12,304 nt of DNA, from positions 1 to 12,304 of the forward strand of contig CALKWT010000152.1 of assembly GCA_938003885.1 (NCBI GenBank). Reading direction: 5' to 3'. The notes below the pieces were generated by a model, which saw only the letters and a list, made by a program, of their open reading frames with translations, ran no database searches and was not told the origin of the DNA. Shown here in pieces: positions 1-7,700 of the stretch (positions within the stretch are counted from its first letter, which is position 1; every line of letters starts with the position of its first letter). The translations under genes were made by a program, and so were the position numbers. This DNA comes from an uncultured Balneolaceae bacterium. GTDB lineage: Bacteria; Bacteroidota; Rhodothermia; Balneolales; Balneolaceae.

Positions 1-62
1 CTGGCTGAAGACCCGTTCGACGGCCACCACGTCGGGACGATAGGTGTCGAGCCACCGTTGGA
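1..62 (-). pseudogene. ruvC: RuvC fragment of actinobacterial type at window edge (probable chimeric or foreign stub)
   Basis: Read from about base 60 down to base 1, the minus strand encodes QRWLDTYRPDVVAVERVFSQ in one open frame that continues off the left edge. This matches the RuvC Holliday-junction resolvase segment around its second catalytic acidic residue (the E of VAVERVF). From memory, the ERVFSQ form is typical of Actinobacteria, whereas Bacteroidota RuvC usually has an EAPFFGKN-like segment here. The roughly 60 N-terminal residues a real RuvC needs, including the GVDPG motif, are absent: upstream the frame gives unrelated residues and meets a stop at 103-105, with no start codon. 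The stretch has about 65% GC against clearly lower GC to its right. Family recognition is fairly secure for such a short piece. Whether it is an assembly chimera, contamination or a transferred remnant is inference. Confidence 0.6.
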
Positions 63-131
63 ATTTTATATGAAGGCGAGAGGGACCTCTATTTCCAGAA
101 AATCAGACTGGAGGAGTTGAAGGGCCATTGA
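63..131 (+). CDS. possible 3' end of an unidentified plus-strand gene
   Basis: A plus-strand frame open at the junction with the GC-rich stub ends ILYEGERDLYFQKIRLEELK-GH before TGA at 129-131. The charged, amphipathic composition and codon use resemble a genuine protein C-terminus more than random spacer. If so, this is the last 22 or so residues of a gene whose body was cut off at the junction near base 62. I do not recognise the family. A second short frame through the same bases (ending in TGA near 120) is an alternative, and the segment may not be coding at all. Confidence 0.25.
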   Translation: MLYEGERDLYFQKIRLEELKGH

Positions 132-453
132 CAGAGAAGAGGGTACGGTGGAAGGTAGAAGAATGAAGACCCTGTCTGTGAAAGAGAGGTTCGGTGGTCC
201 AGTGTTCCTCACCTGCAATCCAAAGCATGAAAAGTTGACAGCCTGACTGGAACAACTTGGCACAACAAGCTGAAATTCCGTCAATATGGGATGAAACAAA
301 ATTGAATTGTCCTGAATTTCAAAAATATTTCATCCCTTTTAGCAGGAATCTGAATTTGGTATGGAACTTGCATGTATGGGAGGGTAATGAAGCAGAAAAG
401 ACTCTGCAAAAAAATTTAACGATAACAACAAACAAAAAAATAGGAGTCATTTT
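132..453. other. non-coding region upstream of groES
   Basis: This stretch of about 320 bases has no convincing gene; the short frames on both strands lack family character and one runs into groES. I looked for a CIRCE operator (TTAGCACTC, nine-base spacer, GAGTGCTAA), the usual HrcA site of groE operons, and did not find it. No good match to the Bacteroidetes promoter (TTTG near -33, TAnnTTTG near -7) stands out; TGAATTTG at 351-358 fits a -7 box imperfectly and has no partner. The groES promoter should lie here but I cannot place it. Confidence 0.5.
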
Positions 454-741
454 ATGGCCACCATTAAACCATTAAGCGATCGTGTTTTGGTTCAACCGGT
501 TGAAGCTGAAGAAAAAACAAGCTCTGGAATCATTATTCCGGATACAGCAAAAGAAAAGCCCCAACGGGGAACTGTTGTGGCAGCTGGCCCAGGTAAAGTA
601 GAGAACGGAAACAGGATTGAGATGTCGGTTCGTGAAGGAGATGAAATTCTTTACGGGAAGTATTCCGGCACAGAAGTTACTCTTGATGGTAAGGAGTATT
701 TGATCATGAGAGAATCTGATATTCTCGGTGTTCTGTCCTAA
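454..741 (+). CDS. groES: co-chaperonin GroES (Cpn10)
   Basis: GroES is the heptameric cytoplasmic lid of the GroEL folding chamber, cycling on and off with ATP to enclose unfolded proteins. The 95-residue product has the usual bacterial Cpn10 length. It opens with the classic IKPLSDRVLVQP strand (residues 4-15), followed by the mobile loop around residues 18-35, where the hydrophobic tripeptide III (26-28) should contact the GroEL apical domain. Later come the GTVVAAGPG turn (39-47), the GDEILYGKYSGTEV segment (62-75) and the C-terminal IMRESDILGVL. The ATG is supported by AGGAG at 442-446, seven bases upstream. groEL follows 58 bases downstream in the same direction, so the two form the standard operon. 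No CIRCE element is visible upstream, so heat-shock control is probably not by HrcA at a canonical site. Identification is secure. Confidence 0.98.
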   Translation: MATIKPLSDRVLVQPVEAEEKTSSGIIIPDTAKEKPQRGTVVAAGPGKVENGNRIEMSVREGDEILYGKYSGTEVTLDGKEYLIMRESDILGVLS

Positions 742-799
742 CCTGTGGTAAGCTTTGTCAAACACTTTTAATTCTAACTAAAATAATTAAGTATCTATT

Positions 800-2458
800 A
801 TGTCAAAATTGATTCATTATGACGCAGATGCACGCGGCGGCCTCAAACGCGGTGTGGATAAACTAGCCAATGCTGTTAAAGTAACCTTGGGCCCTCGTGG
901 CAGAAACGTAGTTATTGAGAAATCTTTTGGTGCTCCTACGGTTACAAAGGATGGTGTAACGGTTGCAAAAGAGATCGAACTTGCAGATAAGGTCGAAAAC
1001 ATGGGTGCTCAGATGGTCCGTGAAGTCGCTGCAAAGACCAGTGACAATGCGGGTGATGGTACCACTACCGCAACTGTACTTGCCCAGTCCATCATTCAGA
1101 CAGGCCTTAAGAACGTAACTGCCGGTGCAAACCCGATGGAACTAAAGAGGGGAATTGACAAGGCTGTTGTTGCTGTTGTTGAAGAACTTCGCAACCAGAG
1201 CCAGCCCGTAGGAGACAGCCTCGACAGCATCCGCCAGGTTGGAACCATCTCTGCTAACGGTGATGAAGAGATCGGATCCTACATTGCCGAAGCGATGGAA
1301 AAAGTTGGTAAAGATGGCGTCATTACTGTTGAAGAAGCCAAGGGAACGGATACCTACCTCGATACAGTTGAAGGTATGCAGTTTGACAGAGGGTATCTGT
1401 CACCCTACTTCGTGACCAACAGCGACAACATGACTGCCGAAATGGAAGAACCTTATATCCTGATTTTCGACAAGAAAATCTCCAATATGAAGGATCTGCT
1501 TCCAATCCTTGAGAAAGTTGTTCAGTCAGGCAAGCCCCTTCTGATCATCGCCGAAGATGTGGAAGGCGAAGCTCTCGCTACTCTGGTGGTAAACAAACTT
1601 CGCGGATCCCTGAAAATTGCAGCTGTAAAGGCTCCCGGATTTGGAGACAGAAGAAAAGCGATGCTCGAAGATATCGCCATTCTTACTGGTGGAACAGTGA
1701 TCAGTGAAGAAAGAGGATATAAACTTGAGAATGCCACACTGGACTTCTTGGGTACTGCAGATCGTGTAAATATCGATAAGGACACCACAACCATCGTAGG
1801 TGGAAAAGGGAAAGAAGATGATATCCAAGCACGAGTCAATCAGATCAGAACCCAGATTGAAACCACTACCTCTGACTACGATCGGGAGAAACTGCAGGAG
1901 CGCCTTGCAAAATTAAGCGGTGGTGTTGCAGTTCTTTATATCGGTGCAGCTTCCGAAGTAGAAATGAAGGAGAAGAAAGCCCGTGTGGAAGATGCTCTTC
2001 ATGCAACCAGAGCTGCTGTTGAGGAAGGAATTGTACCGGGTGGCGGTGTAGCACTTCTGAGAACTGTAGGAGTATTTGATAAGCTCGAAGCGGACAACTC
2101 AGACGAGAAAGTTGGGTTTGATATTATCCGCCGTGCTCTGGAAGCCCCGCTGCGTGCGATCTCCAACAACGCCGGAGTTGAAGGCTCTATCGTCGTTCAG
2201 AAAGTACTGGAAGGAGAGGGCGCATTTGGTTACAACGCCCGCACTGAAGTGTACGAAGATCTGATCGAAGCAGGAGTCATTGACCCAACGAAGGTTACCA
2301 GAACTGCTCTTGAAAATGCAGCTTCTGTTGCCGGATTGATGTTGACCACCGAAGCTGTTGTTGTGGACAAACCTTCTGATGATAGCGACGATGCGGGTGC
2401 TGCTGGTATGCCAGGCGGAATGCCAGGTGGTATGGGCGGCATGGGCGGCATGATGTAA
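800..2458 (+). CDS. groEL: chaperonin GroEL (Cpn60, 60 kDa)
   Basis: GroEL forms the double-ring ATP-driven folding cage in the cytoplasm and works with GroES encoded just upstream. The 552-residue product is slightly longer than the common 540-548. Visible hallmarks in order are TLGPRGRNVV (residues 29-38), the nucleotide-site TKDGVTVA with D51, GDGTTTATVLAQ with D86, the GMQFDRGYLSPYF apical-domain motif near residue 200, GKPLLIIAEDVEGEALATLVVN, APGFGDRRKAML, SDYDREKLQERLAKLSGG and EDALHATRAAVEEG, which contains the catalytic aspartate equivalent to D398 of E. coli. It ends in the flexible Gly-Gly-Met-rich tail that projects into the cavity, here with two MPGG units before the GGM repeats. 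The start gives the normal N-terminus, but the bases before ATG (TTAAGTATCTATT) hold no Shine-Dalgarno motif, unlike groES. All key residues I can locate are intact. Confidence 0.99.
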   Translation: MSKLIHYDADARGGLKRGVDKLANAVKVTLGPRGRNVVIEKSFGAPTVTKDGVTVAKEIELADKVENMGAQMVREVAAKTSDNAGDGTTTATVLAQSIIQTGLKNVTAGANPMELKRGIDKAVVAVVEELRNQSQPVGDSLDSIRQVGTISANGDEEIGSYIAEAMEKVGKDGVITVEEAKGTDTYLDTVEGMQFDRGYLSPYFVTNSDNMTAEMEEPYILIFDKKISNMKDLLPILEKVVQSGKPLLIIAEDVEGEALATLVVNKLRGSLKIAAVKAPGFGDRRKAMLEDIAILTGGTVISEERGYKLENATLDFLGTADRVNIDKDTTTIVGGKGKEDDIQARVNQIRTQIETTTSDYDREKLQERLAKLSGGVAVLYIGAASEVEMKEKKARVEDALHATRAAVEEGIVPGGGVALLRTVGVFDKLEADNSDEKVGFDIIRRALEAPLRAISNNAGVEGSIVVQKVLEGEGAFGYNARTEVYEDLIEAGVIDPTKVTRTALENAASVAGLMLTTEAVVVDKPSDDSDDAGAAGMPGGMPGGMGGMGGMM

Positions 2459-2482
2459 TCCATCCTGCTTGCTGATCATCTG

Positions 2483-2501
2483 CTGAATCTTATCGATTCA
2501 G
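2483..2501 (+). repeat. small perfect hairpin after groEL
   Basis: CTGAATC (2483-2489) and GATTCAG (2495-2501) form a perfect seven-base-pair inverted repeat with a five-base TTATC loop, 24 bases after the groEL stop. It has no following T-run, so it is not itself a terminator. It may protect the 3' end of the groESL transcript or be chance; the sequence alone does not decide. Confidence 0.4.
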
Positions 2502-2516
2502 TGTAGAGGACACTTT

Positions 2517-2552
2517 AAACCCCGGTTCAGTTTTCTGGATCGGGGTTTTTTT
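2517..2552 (+). terminator. strong rho-independent terminator of groES-groEL
   Basis: The arm AACCCCGGTTCAG (2518-2530) pairs with CTGGATCGGGGTT (2535-2547) over 13 base pairs, two of them G-T wobbles, around a TTTT tetraloop. An extra A-T pair is possible at the base (2517 with 2548). Seven T residues at 2546-2552 follow at once. This is a textbook intrinsic terminator and separates the chaperonin operon from the sigma factor gene downstream. Confidence 0.93.
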
Positions 2553-2595
2553 ATGGGTACCTGAATGTTTAGCCACATTTTAACGAATTATTTCA

Positions 2596-2629
2596 TTTGA
2601 CTTTCACGGTTTCATAGGTTTTATTTTGG
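2596..2629 (+). promoter_or_regulatory. candidate promoter for the ECF sigma gene
   Basis: TTTG at 2596-2599 (overlapping TTGACT at 2597-2602) could be a -33/-35 element. TAGGTTTT at 2615-2622 and TATTTTGG at 2622-2629 each partly fit the Bacteroidetes -7 consensus TAnnTTTG, at spacings of 15 and 22 bases. Neither combination is ideal, but the placement about 70-100 bases before the sigma start and just after the groEL terminator is sensible. This is a pattern-based guess. Confidence 0.3.
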
Positions 2630-2699
2630 TTGGAAGGGATGCGCGATATTGGCAGGAGGCAGAGTCTGATAAAACCGGGCTAATTACAGTCAGTAATCA

Positions 2700-3293
2700 A
2701 TGGAACAAGATAAAATCTTATGGAGACAGCTTAAAGCGGGCAACAGGGATTCCTTTGAAATTATCTTCCACACCTATTACAAAGATCTGTACAGATACGG
2801 GGTGAAATTTTCTGGAAGTCCGGAAGAAACAGAAGATGAAATACAAGAGCTTTTTTTGAAACTCTGGAGAAATCGGGAAAAGCTTGGCGATGTAACTGCT
2901 GTTAAAACCTACCTATGGACTTCACTCCGGCGCAGATTGATAGCTGCAATTCAAAAAAGTAAAAAAGATACCTCCCGTGCGGAGAGTGTAAGCCGCGGTC
3001 AAATATTCTTACTTTCGGCCGAAGAATTTATCATTCAGGACGAAAAAAAGAGAGAGCAGACAGAAAAATTACAGAGTGTCATCCAGGATCTTTCCGTCCG
3101 TCAAAAAGAGGTGCTCTATTTAAAATTTTATGAAGGCATGAGCTATCATGAAATTGAACAGATTTTGGGGGTTAGCCAACACACAGCCCGGAATTACCTC
3201 TATCTGGCACTTCAGAATCTTCGCAAGTTGTTTCCGGAAGAGGCCCCTGCACTTTTTTCAGTGTTACTGCTTCTACTTTCACAAATAAAGTGA
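2700..3293 (+). CDS. ECF-type RNA polymerase sigma-70 factor, Bacteroidetes FecR-linked family
   Basis: The 197-residue product directs RNA polymerase to a small regulon and is expected to be held inactive by the FecR protein encoded downstream. Sigma region 2 spans about residues 20-85: FHTYYKDLYRYG, then the acidic EETEDEIQELFLKLW motif (42-56) that contacts the polymerase clamp. A charged linker runs from about 86 to 122. Region 4 spans about 127-177, with LSVRQKEVLYLKFYEGMSYH (131-150) and the DNA-reading helix-turn-helix HEIEQILGVSQHTARNYLY (150-168). A short hydrophobic tail, ALFSVLLLLLS, occupies residues 184-194. The ATG is fixed because an in-frame TAA lies at 2694-2696, three bases before it; there is no close Shine-Dalgarno, the nearest AGGAGG being about 40 bases away. 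The sigma, FecR, SusC, SusD order is the known surface-signalling layout of Bacteroidota. Its signal is unknown. Confidence 0.93.
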   Translation: MEQDKILWRQLKAGNRDSFEIIFHTYYKDLYRYGVKFSGSPEETEDEIQELFLKLWRNREKLGDVTAVKTYLWTSLRRRLIAAIQKSKKDTSRAESVSRGQIFLLSAEEFIIQDEKKREQTEKLQSVIQDLSVRQKEVLYLKFYEGMSYHEIEQILGVSQHTARNYLYLALQNLRKLFPEEAPALFSVLLLLLSQIK

Positions 3294-3582
3294 ATCCTTT
3301 TGTAAGGATCTGATCAGCGGATCTGCCCTCTTTAGTAAATAACTCCCGCCAAATTTGTCACTTATTTTAGAAATCACAGGGATACAACGCGTCGACAGGT
3401 ATCCGTTAAAGGGTGAATCTAATGCCACGCTCATTTTCTATCCTATTTTTCAGCAGAGAATTTCAATATCATAAGAGCAGTTAAAATATACACTTACTGC
3501 TAATCTCTAAAGCTCTCCTTCAGTTATTTGATTTTTTATTAATAGAAACAGTGACAAAGCTGTTTGGCAGGTGTCTATTTAG
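3294..3582. other. unusually long sigma-fecR spacer with two inverted repeats
   Basis: No gene is visible in these 289 bases. Directly at the sigma stop, ATCCTT (3294-3299) and AAGGAT (3304-3309) form a six-base-pair stem with a TTGT loop and no T-run. Further on, GGATAC (3380-3385) and GTATCC (3399-3404) form a six-base inverted repeat around 13 bases that contain the palindromes ACGCGT and GTCGAC; this could be an operator. The last 100 bases are AT-rich and may hold a separate fecR promoter, but no clear -33/-7 pair is seen. Confidence 0.45.
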
Positions 3583-4665
3583 GTGGAGAAACTGACGACA
3601 GACAACAATGTTTTGGAAATGGACAATCCGGAGATAAAAAATCTTGTAAACGATCCCTCATTTGTGAGATGGGTCCGGGGCCGCGCTACCGCACAGGAGT
3701 GTACCTATTGGGATAACTGGCTTGTTAAGAGCCATGAAAATCGCTCGCTGGCAAAGAAAGCACAGGCTGAAATAGCGGGTTTTACCATTCGGCCGGCAGA
3801 AGCACCTGAAGCAAAGGATGCGTGGAATCATCTCCAAAGAACTCTTGCTGAGAGTCAGGGTAGGAGCAACCTTTTAAAAAGGTACCTGCCTAAAGAGAGT
3901 GTCTGGTATGCGCGTATTGCAGCGGTTTTTCTGTTGGCGGCACTAACCGGCCTTCTGATCACAAAGTTAAATGTTACAGGTGATAGGCCCATAGCAGACA
4001 GTGCAGTCCATGAAGTCGTGACAGCAGCCGGGGAGTTAAAGACAGTGATGTTTTCAGATGGATCGGAAGTCATACTTAATGGGAATTCGAAAATCCGCTA
4101 TGTCGTCACGGGAACGGACTCTTTTACTGTTGATCTGCATCTGACAGGAGAAGCCTACTTTTCGGTGGCAGACAGACGCCACAGACAGAATATAAGTCCC
4201 TTTCGGGTGCAAACGGACGAAGGACTGATCCAGGTTCTGGGGACCCGGTTTGCCGTCTCTAACCGTGATCATAGAACCCGGGTCATATTAGAGGAGGGAA
4301 GTCTTTCTGTGAAACCCATTCATCAGGAACTGGAGATAATTCTTGAGTCGGGCCAGCTTGCTATGCTGGAATCGCCGTATGAGGATATGGAGATCCGACA
4401 AGTAGATACATCACTTTACAGTTCATGGATCCGTGGCCGTATAGAATTTGATCAGGCAGAAGTAGAAGATGTGATGGAGCGCCTGGAAGATCTATTTGAT
4501 ATACGTATCGAAATCCGGGATCAGACCATTCTTGGCAAGAGGATTTCTGGCTCCATTGAAGACAACGACCTCCATGTGATTGTATCAGCTCTTTCTAAAA
4601 TGCTTGATACCCCGGTATATCGCGGTGATCAACCGGAGGTGTACTACTTTGGGGATCCTGAATAA
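3583..4665 (+). CDS. FecR-family anti-sigma factor (inner-membrane signal transducer)
   Basis: FecR proteins span the inner membrane: the cytoplasmic end binds the ECF sigma factor and the periplasmic part receives the signal from the STN domain of the outer-membrane transporter. In this 360-residue protein the cytoplasmic anti-sigma region is about residues 18-100 (FVRWVRGRATAQECTYWDNW at 27-46). One membrane segment lies at about 110-126 (ARIAAVFLLAALTGLLI). The FecR domain is at about 144-245, with AGELKTVMFSDGSEVILNGN and the LTGEAYFSV core. A C-terminal DUF4974-like segment is at about 287-355 (FDQAEVEDVMERLEDLFDI). The start is a GTG directly after an in-frame TAG at 3580-3582, with only a weak AGGTG upstream; the ATG at 3619, giving 348 residues, is a credible alternative that loses no domain. 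It is 102 bases upstream of susC and probably lies in the same signalling unit. Confidence 0.93.
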   Translation: MEKLTTDNNVLEMDNPEIKNLVNDPSFVRWVRGRATAQECTYWDNWLVKSHENRSLAKKAQAEIAGFTIRPAEAPEAKDAWNHLQRTLAESQGRSNLLKRYLPKESVWYARIAAVFLLAALTGLLITKLNVTGDRPIADSAVHEVVTAAGELKTVMFSDGSEVILNGNSKIRYVVTGTDSFTVDLHLTGEAYFSVADRRHRQNISPFRVQTDEGLIQVLGTRFAVSNRDHRTRVILEEGSLSVKPIHQELEIILESGQLAMLESPYEDMEIRQVDTSLYSSWIRGRIEFDQAEVEDVMERLEDLFDIRIEIRDQTILGKRISGSIEDNDLHVIVSALSKMLDTPVYRGDQPEVYYFGDPE

Positions 4666-4682
4666 TTGCACCATAGAGACTC

Positions 4683-4702
4683 CTGCATGAACCTGAATGC
4701 AG
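4683..4702 (+). repeat. inverted repeat in the fecR-susC gap
   Basis: CTGCAT (4683-4688) and ATGCAG (4697-4702) form a perfect six-base-pair inverted repeat around an eight-base spacer, 65 bases before the susC start. It lacks a T-run, so it is not an intrinsic terminator. It could be an RNA processing or attenuation hairpin that sets fecR and susC to different levels, or a protein-binding site; chance is possible for arms this short. Confidence 0.35.
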
Positions 4703-4767
4703 CTAACTGATTACTGGAAATCAATTTGATTCATCATTTTCAAATACTAACTCACAACCAACGAACT

Positions 4768-7700
4768 ATGAAACGTAAAAGGTACAATAAATTGAATCCC
4801 ATGATAAAGGGGTTATGTTTTGTATTATTTTTAACTTTTCAATGGCCATGGCAGGCGGGTGCCCAGGACCACAATCCCGATCAGATGGTGTGGGCAGGAC
4901 AACCAGCGGGGGAATATAACAGAGATAGCTCTGATTTTGTCCCTCTGCGGCAACTCATCCGGACGCTGGAAAATCAACGCCGTATCTCCTTTCTCTATAC
5001 GGGAGATCTCGTTAATAATATGATGGTTCATAGATCTGCCATGGATTCAGACAACCTGGCTCAGGAATTTGGTAAGATACTCGCTGAAATCGGGTTGACT
5101 TATGAAAAACATACCCAAAGTACCTATTTGATCCTGGAGGTTTCAGACAACCGCTCCTCTGGTCAAAATACCTCGATATCTTCCTATCAGGAAATCGTGA
5201 GCGGAAGGGTGACGGATTCACAGAGCGGAGAGGTGCTGCCGGGAGTTAATATTGTGGTAAAAGGGACCTCTGCCGGTACGGCAACAGATTCGGATGGATT
5301 GTTTGAACTGACCGTTCCATCCCTGAATGAAACGTTGGTATTTTCCTATATCGGATACCAAAGCCTGGAGTATTCTTTAGAGGGGACTTCCCGGCTTGAG
5401 ATTGAAATGAACCCGGAAGCGCTTTTTGGAGAGGAGCTTGTAGTCATTGGTTACGGAACACAAACCCGGGCGGATCTGACCGGTTCTGTTTCCACGGTTA
5501 ATGTAGAGAGAACTCTGGCGACCCGACCCATCACTGATTTGGGAAGGGGTCTCCAGGGTGCTGTTCCCGGATTAACCATTACAACACCGACAGGGGAGCT
5601 TGGCACGAACCCCAATATTACACTTCGGGGAATGAGGGGATCTCTGAATACCGGTTCAGCTGGTGCACGTCCGCTTATACTGGTAGATAATGTGGAGATA
5701 TCCAACCTCAATATGTTGAATCCTAATGATATTGAATCGATCTCTGTTTTAAAAGATGCTGCATCCACCGCCATTTACGGTACACGTGCAGCCTGGGGAG
5801 CGATCCTGATCACCACAAAATCTGGCTCGTTTGAAACGTCTCCGCAAGTGACGTATACCAATAACCTGTCTACAGCTACACCTACGACCAACCTGCAGGT
5901 TGCACCTGCTGTGCCGGGGACAGAGATGGCATTTTCTGCAATGCAACGAACCAACCCATCCACCAATGTTTTCACGATCGTCGGTATGTCTTACGATGAG
6001 ACCGGAATTCAGAAAATGAGGGAGTGGGAGCAGCAGTATGGAGGACAGAATCTGGGTCCCGAAATGGTGATGGGCAGAGATTTTGAAGTCAGAGACGGGC
6101 GCCTCTTTTTCTACCGGCCCTGGGATGCCGCTGATATGTATGTGGAGGATTGGGCTCCCATGCAAAATCACAATCTGAATGTATCGGGCGGGAGCGAGTC
6201 GATCAGTTACGACCTGGGCCTTGGTTATACCGGGCAAACGGGTGTGCTGAAGGTCAATCCGGATCAGTGGGACAGATACAATGTCAATCTGACGCTGAAC
6301 TCAAACGTGAATGACTGGCTGGACGTACGAGGGAACATCATGTGGTCCAGAACGGATCATCAGACCCCGTATAATTTTTATTCAGCTACCTACGATTACT
6401 GGTACTACCTCTACCGGTGGCCCGCTACCTACCCATTTGGAACCTATGAAGGGCTGCCATTCCGGAACCCGGCGACTGAAGTAAGCCAGGCAAATATGAA
6501 TGAGCTTACAGAAAATATGACCCGATTCACCGTAGGGGGTACCGCCTCCCTCATGGAAGGATGGAGCGTGGATGTCGATTTTACCTATGGAACTAATAAC
6601 GCAAACAATCACATCCAGGGAGGGTCGGTGTCCGGTTATAATTTCTGGGCAGGAGGCGGTAATCTTAATTATGGCAGTTATACGGCACCTGCCAATGACC
6701 GGGTCCGCTATGCAACTTCCTGGGCAAATCGGAGCAATCTGCGTGCATTGACGACCTACAATGCAGATCTTCAAAGTCATTCCTTTTCTCTGATGGCAGG
6801 TACGGACATGGAGCTCTTTCAGTCCTGGAGCCAGTACTCCGAAAGGCGTGATCTGCTCGACCAGCAGAAGAGTGAGCTCTCACTTGCAGTCGGAGATCAG
6901 TTTGCAGGAGGAGGGCGGGGCCACTGGTCCACAATGGGCTTCTTTGGCCGTGTCAACTACTCTTTTCAGAATAAATACCTCCTTCAGGTCAACGCCCGTG
7001 TAGATGGTTCGTCCCGCTTCCCCTCAGATGATCAATGGGCACTTTTCCCATCCGTATCCGCAGGCTGGGTGCTGACCCAGGAATCGTTTATGGATTTTGC
7101 AAAGCCGGCGCTCTCCTTTCTGAAAATCAGGGGGTCCTGGGGAACCATCGGAAATCAGAATGTGGGCCAGAATGCCTTTATCTCGACCATGGGATCACTC
7201 TCCTCAGGCTGGTTGGTTGGGAGCAGTTCTACACAACCTACTTTTGGAACTCCCGGGCCCGTCTCCTCAAGCCTCACATGGGAGAAGGTGACTACTCTGG
7301 ACCTGGGCCTGGATGCGACTCTTTTCCGAGACAGACTGTCAGTTACATTCGATTGGTACAAACGCAAGACCAGTGACATGCTGACAGCCGGAATTACGCT
7401 TCCAAGTAGTTTTGGTGCTTCTGCCCCCAGACGGAACTTCGGAGAGATGGAAACGGAGGGGTGGGAAATTGAGCTGACCTGGAATCAGGTAGTGTCTAAT
7501 GATTTTCAGTTCTACGTTACAGGGACACTCACTGATTTTCAGGAGAGAATAGTGCGCTTCCCGGATGTAACAAGAACGGTTCCCAATACCATTGCCGCGC
7601 TAAACAATGTCTATTACGAAGGCATGGTTCTGGGAGAAATATGGGGTTATGAAACCGACGGTTTTTTCACTGCAGATGATTTTGAGCAGGATGCAGCCGG

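Noticed and set aside
66..299. 77-residue minus-strand frame upstream of groES
   Set aside because: It has no Shine-Dalgarno motif and no recognisable family, and it ends near the GC junction. Its composition reads like spacer.
257..475. 72-residue plus-strand frame running into the groES start
   Set aside because: It overlaps the secure groES start in another frame, begins at a non-ATG codon and shows no family character.
1522..1839. 105-residue minus-strand frame inside groEL
   Set aside because: It is an antisense shadow of a highly conserved gene; codon periodicity belongs to groEL.
4726..4767. Upstream TTG start adding 14 residues to SusC
   Set aside because: The extension precedes a clean signal peptide that begins at ATG 4768, so the longer start is not credible.
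5749..6237. 162-residue minus-strand frame inside susC
   Set aside because: It is opposite the conserved SusC plug and early barrel. Its Cys-, His- and Arg-rich composition is typical of antisense readings.
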